Below are positions 55,840-64,000 of a stretch of 64,000 nt of DNA, in pieces. Under the pieces are notes generated by a model. The model searched no databases. It saw only the letters and a list, made by a program, of their open reading frames with translations, and had not been told where the DNA came from. Location of the stretch: contig NW_004955435.1 in the NCBI RefSeq assembly GCF_000276665.1, positions 7,226,817 to 7,290,816 of the forward strand. Direction: 5' to 3'. The stretch is from Chinchilla lanigera. Its lineage: Eukaryota; Chordata; Mammalia; Rodentia; Chinchillidae. Position 1 is the stretch's first letter, and each line of letters starts with the position of its first letter. The position numbers and the translations under genes are program-made.

Positions 55840-55892
55840 TATGAGTTCAATTCCTGGCACTGGAAAAAAAAACAAAACAAAACAAAAAGAAA
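55840..55892 (+). mobile_element. ID-type SINE, 5'-truncated
   Basis: ACTATGAGTTCAATTCCTGG, then CACTGGAAAAAAAAAAC and a CAAAA-rich tail: only the B-box half and tail are present. Confidence 0.7.
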
Positions 55893-56470
55893 AAGGTACA
55901 TCATGATGAAAATGAAAGACAAAGCACAGACTCTGAGACCTGCTACATTTTTTTCTGCAAAAAACCATATCAAACGTCACTACACATCAGAAAAATAAAA
56001 CCAATTCATCTGATAATGAAGGATATAAATTACAAATAGAATATAAAACATTGCTCAAAATCATGTATAATTTGCAGATTTTAACCCAGTGTGACAAACT
56101 CAGCAGACTAGATTAAGTTAGAAACAATGCACTAAATGTCGACGGTGTTGGACTTCTCATAATTCGCTGGTGGAAACGTGAACCAGTGCGAACAATTTGC
56201 ATCTCTTGTTGACATAACGTTAGCACCCTACACAGCAACAGTGGGAAAAAGTGGGGCAATGTTTTCTACACAAAAATAAAGTAGGAACTTTAGTGAACGT
56301 ATTGATTACGGTATATAATTCATTTAACTGACTATAAGTAAAACAGCAGCTCCTATGAATGAGTAACCAAAGGTATATATAGAAGTTATGTGCATATTTC
56401 TTTGGCCTAAAACATATATATGATTTACAGGAATGATATATATGCATACAAGAGAGAAATTAAAAATAAA
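55893..56470. other. Intergenic DNA, nothing recognised
   Basis: No gene recognised. A minus-strand frame (56220-56447, 75 codons) has no match. Confidence 0.4.
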
Positions 56471-56474
56471 CCTG

Positions 56475-56830
56475 TCTTGGTTACTTTTTTCTCACTGCTG
56501 GGACAAAATACCTGATGCCCAAAATTAAGGAAGGGAAGGTTTATTTGGCTTACAGTTTGTGGAAGTTTCAATCCATACTTGGCAGATTATAAGGCAGAGT
56601 GGCACATTGCAGAGGGCTGCATCTCAGGGTGGCAGCACACAGCTAAAGAACCACCACACACCAGGGCGAAATGGCGGAGAGGAATGCCCTCAAGCACTCT
56701 CTTCCTCTCCCTTACAGATGCAAACTATCCACCCCAGGTCGGGTGCAGCTCTCACATCCTTCAAACTCTAAAAGCCTGCCCCAAGACCTCATGAGGCTTT
56801 GGGGGGACACACAGATTCAAACCATAACAA
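56475..56830 (+). mobile_element. URR1/hAT-like repeat
   Basis: TCTTGGTTACTTTTTTCTCA, GGACAAAATACCTGATGCCC, GGTTTATTTGGCTTACAG, GGAAGTTTCAATCCATAC, CTTTGGGGGGACACACAG and TTCAAACCATAAC. Likely flanking duplication AAACCT / AAACCA. Here the 3' part differs from the 21320 type and ends 'gaggctttggggggacac..', a form shared with the 58660 copy. Confidence 0.62.
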
Positions 56831-56951
56831 AACCATAGAATGCTGCTAATTATTTCTGTAAACTACATGCTTTAGTGTACTCTTTAATATATTTTGCAGA
56901 AATATGCTCTTTTAGTAGTTCATCTTTAAAATAAAGTTATCAGGTATTGGT

Positions 56952-57039
56952 CTTTTTTTTTTTTTTTGGTACTGGGAGTCGAACTCACAACCTCACACTT
57001 GCCAGGCAGGCGCGGTGCTGCTGAGTTAAATCCCCGGCC
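56952..57039 (-). mobile_element. ID-type SINE, minus strand
   Basis: Minus strand: GGCCGGGGATTTAACTCAGC, GCGCCTGCCTGGCAAGTG, GTTCGACTCCCAGTACC, tail as a 17-T run. TAAAATAAAGT occurs at 56927-56937 and 57040-57050, but 14 bases separate the left copy from the tail. Confidence 0.9.
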
Positions 57040-57050
57040 TAAAATAAAGT

Positions 57051-58405
57051 CTTCAATCCTATACCCAACATAAAGGCTAATAAAGTCATTCTGCCAGTGT
57101 CTTATCTGGCAATAATTTGAAATGCCTTAATCCACACTGTAGAGTTAGAAACGACCATGCATTATACACCTAAGAAACCAAGAATTGGTTTCAAGTGTTC
57201 GTTAATCATATGAGTTTCTACTAAGCTGTATTTAAAAGGCCCAAAATAGAAAGAAGTTTGTCTTACTATAATATGTTCTCCTAACCAAGCTAAAGGCAAA
57301 TTAGCATTTTATCCTTATGAAATTCTAAAATTATACATCACATGATCAGGAGGCCAATTCTTCATTCTGACAAAAGGTCTCATCTACAAAAGTGCAACTA
57401 GAGAGAATTTCAGGCTAGATGGCACAGTCTTAAGTAGAAAATGATTCTTTTCCATGATGATCCTCATTTCTTCTATGTGAGAAGAAAACTCTATATTTTA
57501 TTTCCTACTAATTCATTGGTTTGCTTTTATAAAACATATTCATTAAGAATATGATCATATAACCAAGGTTGTTCCAAAAAAGTACATATACATAGTAAGT
57601 TTCACTCTTTTGGCATAGCCTAGCAACTGAAAGTTATCTTTCCCTTTTTAAAAAAGATCTGTTAAATATAATAGTAGCAAAAGCAATCCCAACCTACTTA
57701 CCCTTCCATAATAGAAAGTAGGAAATCAACATTGTATCATAAATAATTGTAAAGCTAGCACTTCGGGATCATCCTCAATATTTTAGTTAGCTTAAAGAAT
57801 TAATACTTTCTACTTCAAAGGGATTAACAGAATTGCCAAGTTTGCCCTTTACCCTTGCTCTTCTTGCTGAAGCTGGACATAGGTCACACATTTTACTTCA
57901 GATATTCACACTTAGTACAATGCAAAATCATGCACAGACACTATCTGAGGTTCAGGTAGAAGCCAGTTAAAGGTGTTTTTGCTTATTTAACATTTCTGTT
58001 GTGAAATCATCTATGAAATAATGTCAAAAGTGACCAGAAACTTGAGAAGTAGGTGATCACAAAATAGACTAAATTGAAATATTTCATAGTCTGGGGACAA
58101 AAATGAATTTGATGAACAATATAAACAACATTTTATTATTAACAGAAATGTACAGGATATATCACTCTTATATCTTTCAGTTGAGGTGCTTAACATAGTA
58201 ATAGTCTCCAGGACAAGTAGGTGATTATCTCAGTTATGTGGGAGGTTTGTAGGCTGACATAATCTGGCTACCAAATGTAATTTTACAGTGTAACTCCATT
58301 TGCAGGTTAATCACAGGGGGAAGCAATTGCTTACATGATTCACATATAAAATAATTCTTGAAACAATAAGAAATTTTTGATTTGACACTATACTGGAAGT
58401 ATTTG
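57051..58405. other. Intergenic DNA, nothing recognised
   Basis: About 1.35 kb, moderately AT-rich, with no recognised gene or repeat. Confidence 0.4.
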
Positions 58406-58420
58406 ATGCTCAAAATCTTT

Positions 58421-58537
58421 TTTTGTTTGTTTGTTTGTTTTTGTTGTTGTTGTTGTTGTTTTTCCAGTACTGGGCATTGAACTCATGACCTTGCCCTTGC
58501 CAGGCAGGTGCTGTGCCACTGAGCTAAATCCCCAGCC
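58421..58537 (-). mobile_element. ID-type SINE with CAAA/CAA-repeat tail, minus strand
   Basis: Minus strand: GGGCTGGGGATTTAGCTCAG, GCACCTGCCTGGCAAGGG, GAGTTCAATGCCCAGTACTG, followed by (CAA)n and (CAAA)n tail repeats. Target duplication CTCAAAATCTTT near 58409-58420 and 58538-58549. Confidence 0.92.
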
Positions 58538-58659
58538 CTCAAAATCTTTAATTATAGTGCACTCATCAGCTACTCTAGGCTAAGGCAATAAGCTACTCTT
58601 TCTCCTATTTTAATGAGATATCTCTTTCACAAGACAGACTGCAGTATTACTAAATCTAG

Positions 58660-59030
58660 TGTCTTGGTTACTTTCCTCTCATTCCTGAGACAAAATATGT
58701 GACACTCAAAATTAAGGAAGGAAATGTTTATTTAGCTCACAATTTGTGGAGGTTTCAGTCCATGCTCTGCTGGCTCCAAGGCAAGGTGGCACATGGCAGA
58801 GGGCAACCGTTCATGATGGAGGAAAACAGCAAAAGCAGCAACAGCAAAAGGGAGGAGTAGCAGTGAGCAGCCTCTTTCCCTCCCTTACATTGTATGCAAG
58901 TTACCCGCCCCAGGGCAGGTATAACACTCACGCCCATAATCCCAACACTGGGCCACAAATCAGTCAAAAACTCTAAAACACCACTGCATGACTGCCTGAG
59001 GCTTTGGGGGGACATCAAGACACAACAACA
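58660..59030 (+). mobile_element. URR1/hAT-like repeat
   Basis: GTCTTGGTTACTTTCCTCTC, GAGACAAAATATGTGACAC, GTTTATTTAGCTCACAATTT, GGAGGTTTCAGTCCATGC, GGCAGAGGGCAACCGTTC, CTGAGGCTTTGGGGGGACAT. Same strand as all other copies. The frames within it on both strands are not genes. Confidence 0.62.
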
Positions 59031-59079
59031 TATGGGAATACTAGCTATATATTTTTTCCAATTAAAAAAGTCTGTTGTG

Positions 59080-59183
59080 GGGCTGGGGATTTAGCTCAGA
59101 GGCACAGTGCCTGTCTGGCATGCACAAGGTTGTGAGTTCGACTCCTGATACCAGAAGAAAAACAAACAAACAAACAAGCAAAC
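59080..59183 (+). mobile_element. ID-type SINE with AAAC-repeat tail
   Basis: GGGCTGGGGATTTAGCTCAG, GTGCCTGTCTGGCATGC, GAGTTCGACTCCTGATACC, then AAGAAAAAC and an (AAAC)n tail. It sits in the left target copy of the B1 to its right (AAAAGTCTGTTGTG at 59066-59079; AAAAGTCTTTTGTG at 59184-59197). Confidence 0.92.
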
Positions 59184-59197
59184 AAAAGTCTTTTGTG

Positions 59198-59325
59198 CCA
59201 GGTGTGGTGGTGCAAACCTATAACCCCAGCACTTGAGAGACTGAGGCAGAAGGATAACTATGAGTTTGAGCTCAGCCTGAAAAATATAGCAAGACCCTGT
59301 CTCAAAATAAAAAAAGATTAAAAAA
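59198..59325 (+). mobile_element. B1 SINE
   Basis: 7SL-derived monomer: CCAGGTGTGGTGGTGCAAAC, CTATAACCCCAGCACTTGAG, AGACTGAGGCAGAAGGATAA, GAGCTCAGCCTGAAAAATAT, AGACCCTGTCTCAAAATAAA. Followed by an A-rich tail and AAAGACTTTCGTG at about 59325-59337, a diverged copy of the target sequence on its left. Confidence 0.9.
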
Positions 59326-59466
59326 AAGACTTTCGTGAAATGAAAATTAACATAAAATGCTAATTTCACATACATAGCAGGCTGGACAGATTTCGAATGT
59401 AATAACTACCATGATAAGGAAGAAAGAATTAGCATCTCAGACATTTCTGGCCAATGAGTCAATTAA

Positions 59467-59486
59467 TATTATTATTATTATTATTT
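59467..59486 (+). repeat. (ATT)n microsatellite
   Basis: Run of ATT trinucleotides. Confidence 0.85.
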
Positions 59487-59801
59487 TGAAGAGTATTTGA
59501 CAATATGTATCTAATAAATTAGGGCCATTTTGATCATATATTTGCAGATCAAGAAGTTCATACTAAAGGACCTTTAAGGAGGAGAATATGTGCTATCATG
59601 AACATGCTTTAAATAAGGGTGTCTAATAATAAAGGACATAAATTGATATTTCCCTAATAGAGTCATAAAAATATTTGATAAACAGCTATCATCAGCATAT
59701 CATACCATCATCATCAGTCATGTAATAAAAACTCAAGAATACAGAAAATAAAACATCTTTCTTATTCTGATAGAATGCATTTAATAATAACAAAAAATAG
59801 C

Positions 59802-59915
59802 AGGGAATGCTGGGACAGACCTATAATCTCCCATTTTGGGAGGTTGAGGCAGGAAGATTGCAAGTTTAAGGTCAGCCTTGGCAATTTAGTCAGGTGTTGT
59901 CTCAAAATAATAAAC
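59802..59915 (+). mobile_element. B1 SINE, diverged
   Basis: GGGAATGCTGGGACAGACCT, ATAATCTCCCATTTTGGGAG, GTTGAGGCAGGAAGATTGC, TAAGGTCAGCCTTGGCAATT, GTTGTCTCAAAATAATAAAC. The same B1 layout as 59198-59325 but more mutated. Confidence 0.82.
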
Positions 59916-60285
59916 AAACTAGAAAATAAATATGTAGGTAAAATTTTTAAGAATCATGGTTAATCTTGATAGGTTAGCCACTTCATCTGTCATAAGGAAA
60001 TAAGCAAGATCATTTTCATAATTCCATTTATTAGTATATCAGTCACCCTCGCAGGTTCCATGAATCAGCAAATAAAGGTAAATAGAATAAAGAAGGGCAT
60101 CAGATAATACTGCTGAAATGGGAATTATATCACATTTAGATATAGAAAAGCTGAATATTTTAAATTCTCAACTCTTCCTACACCAGATCTATTTCACTGC
60201 TATTCCAAACCTCAACCTCCTTTTTTAGAGAGAATGACAACTTCTTGATTTACGTAAGTTTTTTATTTATTCAATGACATACTCT
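59916..60285. other. Intergenic DNA, nothing recognised
   Basis: AT-rich, no feature recognised. Confidence 0.4.
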
Positions 60286-60289
60286 TGAA

Positions 60290-60545
60290 CAATAAAAATG
60301 TGCAATATTCTGCTGAGTGAGACAATGTGGGTAAATCTTAACAAATGTAATCTTAAGCAAAATACAAAGACACAAAATACTACATTTCATATGATTCCAC
60401 TGTATAAATTTCAAAAATGTATATTAAAAGTTAGGATAGAGTTACTTTTCATGAAATGCAGAGTAGTGGTTACAAAAGCTCCTGAGCGTTTTCTGGAGTT
60501 ATTTTAATTTTTTTTTCTAGATGCAGATGAAAAAGTTTGTTCATC
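60290..60545 (+). mobile_element. L1M 3' fragment
   Basis: TTCTGCTGAGTGAGACAATG, AAAATACAAAGACACAAAA, CATTTCATATGATTCCACTG, ATAGAGTTACTTTTCATGAA and GCAGAGTAGTGGTTACAAAA match the order of the L1M 3' UTR (aagtgaaagaagccagacacaaaa ... tgtatgattccacttatatg ... gtagagtggtggttgcc). Old. Confidence 0.6.
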
Positions 60546-61434
60546 GAGTGATAACATTAAAATTTTTAAATTTTTAAAAATTAAATTCATGTAAAATTTA
60601 TTCTACAAATTTTAAATACATGTACTAGTTTATCAAAAATATTTACTTGTGAAACAACATCCAAAGCAGTTTTCCATGCCTTCTATAGCCAATAATTTCA
60701 TGTTTGTGATTACAGTATAAGAAAATTTGCAAATGATAAATATTCAGAGTCAGGTAAAATGTTTTGTTATTCATTCTTCTGCAACTGAAATGCCAACTGG
60801 TATAAAATAACATTTTTTTCTGGCTTCTAACTGATATTTGAGCTATTTATTTGTTGATAAGACCTTAGCAATGGTAGTGAAAGTTTCCTTGAAAATGCTG
60901 GCAGATACAAAGATATCTTTATCTACCATATGTGCTGCAGGGTGTCTGTGTAGTGTATGTGTGCCCATGTATGTGTATTGAGTGAGAAAGGAAAGATTTT
61001 TAAATTTAACATACTGACTTAATTAGGCCCTCTAATCATTAAGATCTGTCAGCTTAGTTGAAAAGGTGACACACACTAGTTTCTATTAAATAGCAACAAT
61101 AAAATATCATGCACGTGTTTTTAACAACAACAAAAAGCTTCTAACAAAGTGTTTCCAGTCTCACACCTGCTTCAGAGATCTACTCTTGAAGAGCACGCAT
61201 AGATCTGGGTCTGAATTACGGTCAACAAGGAAGGCTGAAAAAGTCCTGTCTGCTTCCATGAGGATCACTCCTCCATCTATCTATGAAAACATATTAGATT
61301 TTCAGAGTATTAAGGAAATGATCCAAAATATATTCTTAAAAGTGTCTTTGTATTAGAATGGAGTCTATTTAATTTATCTTACTTTTTTTGGCCTGTTGTC
61401 ACACTGACCAAGAAAAGGAAGATAATTTAAAATT
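60546..61434. other. Intergenic DNA, nothing recognised
   Basis: AT-rich, no gene or repeat recognised. Confidence 0.4.
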
Positions 61435-61915
61435 TCCACACATAAGTGACTTCAACAACATTTTTCTTTTTGTTTGGCTTATTCGACATAAAATCTTCTA
61501 AATTCATCTACATTGTCACAAATTGCAGTATGTTAACACCCCCCTCGGGAACCCAGGGTTTTTGCACAGAGTCATAACCCTATCCTCCAGCCCCCTTTTT
61601 AAAATTTTATTTTGAGACAAGAGCTTAATAAAGTACTAATTTGCCCCAGCTGGGATTGAACTTGGGATCTTCTCTTTTCAGTCTCCCAAAATGATGAGTT
61701 TACAGGTATATACCACCATGCTCTGCGCTCTTTCTGTCCTTATATCTTACAATGTCTTTGTCTTTTATCTATTTTTCCGTCATGCAAAATAAGTTTGTTT
61801 CTGTACCATTGTAGATAATGCTGCAGTAAAGGTGAGAAGGAAGACATGTCTCCAACATACTGATCTCATTTCCTTTGTGTATATTCCAGCAAAGGGATTG
61901 CCTAGCATATGGTAA
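61435..61915 (-). mobile_element. L1M ORF2-end fragment, split by a SINE, minus strand
   Basis: Two pieces on the minus strand. 61435-61530 holds TTTGTTTGGCTTATTCGACA, CTAAATTCATCTACATTGTC. 61735-61915 holds TAGATAATGCTGCAGTAAAG, CATACTGATCTCATTTCCTT and AGCAAAGGGATTGCCTAGCA. These are reverse complements of consecutive L1M ORF2-end sequence. They are separated by the B1-dID at 61540-61730, so the SINE inserted into a pre-existing L1. Confidence 0.7.
61540..61730 (-). mobile_element. B1-dID composite SINE, minus strand
   Basis: Minus strand: a B1 part (about 61730-61612; GAGACTGAAAAGAGAAGATC and 'ccagctggggcaaattagt' with CTCAAAATAAAATTTTAAAA) followed by an ID-type part (61605-61540; GGGGGCTGGAGGATAGGGTT, CTGGGTTCCCGAGGGGGGT). 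The B1 promoter end shows as 'gtatataccaccatgctctgc' on the plus strand. Confidence 0.65.
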
Positions 61916-61916
61916 A

Positions 61917-62018
61917 AGAAAATAGAACAAAAAAAAAAAAAGAGAGAGAAAAGAAAAAAGAAAAGGAAAGGAAAGGAAAGAAAGAAATGAAAAGAAAAGA
62001 AAAAAAAGAAAAGGCTAG
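61917..62018 (+). repeat. Polypurine (GAAA/GGAAA)n tract
   Basis: About 100 bases almost wholly purine on the plus strand, with AGAAAAGAAAAAAGAAAAGG and (GGAAA)n units. The lysine-rich frame across it (61909-62265) is a composition effect. Confidence 0.92.
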
Positions 62019-64000
62019 CCAAGAAGAATGTCAGCTTGTGGTTAGACTAAAAATAAACCCAAAAAAGCAAGTTTCATGGATACTTAAATTGAGATTTTAT
62101 TGGGGTAGTCATAGGTGTGCAAGAAGCAGCTTTCATGAAAATGAATATGGTAGCCACAGGTTGATTTTTATGTCTACCCTGGATGTGGACCTGTCTGAGT
62201 CTCTTGCAAAGAGAACAGAATGTCAGAGAATGAAGATAGTAACGGAAAAACAGAGTAGAAGTTAAGACGCTCTGATACACAGACATCCAGGGTAGAGTTG
62301 TGGTGGAAACCGAACTGATCTGAAGATCTGAAGGTGCCTCCTGCCTGCTGACTTCTTTAACCCGGACAGGCCAGAGACTGGATGCGGCTGAAGTACTCGG
62401 CACAAGGCACTCATAATCGAGAAGCTGTGCATTTGGTGAAATGCTGAGCTGGGGTTTGTGTCTTAGGTCTGGAATATGTAAATTCTTAGGAAACCAGCAA
62501 TTATTTCCTTAATCACTTGTCTTAAAGTCTTAAAGAAAAAAAAAAACAGATTGGGAATATATTTCCTACTTCTCTGAATGTTTCTTCGGTTGAAAAATAC
62601 CCACCCCCCAAAATTTATGTTTCTTAATAAGGTAAGAAATTTAAGTTGGACTGTACACATAATTATAAATGTAAAAGTATCTACAATTGTTATAACTCCT
62701 TAAGGAAAATTTCTTTTAAAAGTATGGATTTTTTTTTTCATTATCTTTTCTGAGCTGGTCATTAGTGACAAAAAGTTCCTATCTGACAAAACAATGCCTG
62801 CATTCTGATGTCCTTACAATTAGAAACTGATGAGTAGAACTTTGGATTTACCCACATTACATGTGGAAATAGCTAAAATAACATCCAAAAATTTTCAGAT
62901 TCTACCACTTTTAAGATATGTTTATCACATTGAGATGTATTTTGTTACAGTGGTTGCCTTTATTTTATTCCCATGAAACAAGTTCCATTTTTTCTTAGCA
63001 AAGATTTATCACATTTGAAAGTCATCTGGATATTTTAGTCACAAATTCAAAACAGATTTGAAAACATAACTAAGGGTAGACCTTGACCTTCTAGATGGTG
63101 AAAACACCTAATTTTGAGCCATATGGTGAGCCTCAGGCTTAACATATTAAGATCGAGGCTGGAGGGATCTCAAACTATGACACTGATTAGTGCATATGTC
63201 CTTGTTTTACACCAAAAGACATCAAGAAAATCTTTTATGACAACTTGTCTATCGTCATTAATACAAAAGAAAAGGAAATCTTTCGGGTGATGTCATCATT
63301 GAGTTAGAACCACAGCAATCTCTATGAAGTTCACACAGAATAGTACACAAGATTGAGAGATATTGTCTCAATTTCTAGGTGAACTGACACAGAGAAGCCG
63401 TGCCCTAAAATCATAAAAATTTTGGTAAATTTCTGGACACTCCCTCAGTGAACCCATTTAATTAACTAATTTTGAAAATGTTATCTCCTGTATAAGAAAA
63501 TTTCATAGCCCCTAGACATTTTATTTTCTGATTCTCATAGTCCTATGTCAGATTTCATCAATTTCCTTCATCTAAATATGTTTGCTTTTTCTCCAGCGGA
63601 GAAGCATGACCATCAATATGGAGAATGACAAATTGACGTGGCAGTTTGTGAAATTCCACATGTCCCATTTATTTTTCTAGTTTAGAGTTAAAACCATAGT
63701 GCAAATCTCCAAACACTGCCAACTCACCTTACTGCCGCTGGGTTGGAGATTGAAGGCAGCATCAAATAGTGCCCGGCAGGAATTGGTGTATCAAACACTT
63801 CATATTTTCAAGTTTTGTTATGCAAAGTATGGAGTAGTAGGAATTCCATGCTCTTGTAATTTAAAAGATCACAAATGAACAACAAAATTGTTTTCATTAT
63901 ACTCTACCAGTTTTCAAAATGATATTCATGATAAGCCATTTTTAAAATAAAAATAAAATAATTTTTCCCAGATTGTAAAAATATATTTGAAATTTAGGCC
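62019..64000. other. Intergenic DNA to the right edge
   Basis: No recognised gene. 62100-62460 is less AT-rich and contains a 14-base inverted repeat (62173-62186 and 62283-62296). The minus-strand frame 62074-62403 (109 codons) overlaps it without family resemblance. 62500-64000 is AT-rich with nothing recognised. Confidence 0.4.

Noticed and set aside
61909..62265. 118-codon Lys/Glu-rich frame
   Set aside because: Its first third is the polypurine microsatellite; the rest has no family match.

Overview
This window is AT-rich eukaryotic DNA from a mammal, almost certainly a rodent. The marker is a dense set of ID-type SINEs (tRNA-derived, with internal pol III A and B boxes, an adenosine-rich tail and target-site duplications), plus B1 (7SL-derived) SINEs and two B1-dID dimers. 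I saw no B2 or B4 elements, which argues against a mouse-like (muroid) rodent. I cannot name the species from sequence alone. There is one assembly gap (35380-35848).

I find no protein-coding gene, no tRNA or rRNA gene and no CRISPR array. The open reading frames are short, lack recognisable domains, or lie in transposon relics. The window reads as a gene desert or the inside of a very long intron, and almost everything that can be named is a mobile element or its debris.

Layout. 1-5.1 kb: ID SINEs, an L1 fragment, a MaLR LTR remnant and a B1-dID. 6.4-10.9 kb: L1 pieces, including a textbook 5'-inverted (twin-primed) L1 at 8.85-10.83 kb with its target duplication. 13.65-15.92 kb: a complete but old MaLR-type LTR retrotransposon with two LTRs and an internal region. 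17.7-18.5 kb: a Tigger-like DNA transposon. 19.3-21.7 kb, 31.0-31.5 kb, 42.9-43.4 kb, 56.5-56.8 kb and 58.7-59.0 kb: a rodent hAT/URR1-like repeat, every copy on the + strand. 24.8-26.0 kb and 32.6-33.4 kb: L1 on the minus strand. 30.2-30.9 kb: a dead mariner-family transposase. 38.6-39.0 kb: a CpG-rich DNA transposon. 42.2-46.1 kb: a pile-up of L1 5'UTR-like sequence, URR1-like repeats, a 5'-inverted L1 and a HAL1. 54.3-55.1 kb and 60.3-62.0 kb: old L1M pieces and nested SINEs.

The points most worth checking are the L1 inversion structures, an ID SINE with an A-rich 5' leader inside a perfect 19-bp target duplication, two SINEs stacked in one target so that the target occurs three times, several perfect hairpins, and a 135-bp block with octamer and homeodomain-type sites that looks like a conserved non-coding element. 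I found nothing that supports an undescribed multi-gene system. Family names come from remembered consensus features; a RepeatMasker run would settle them.
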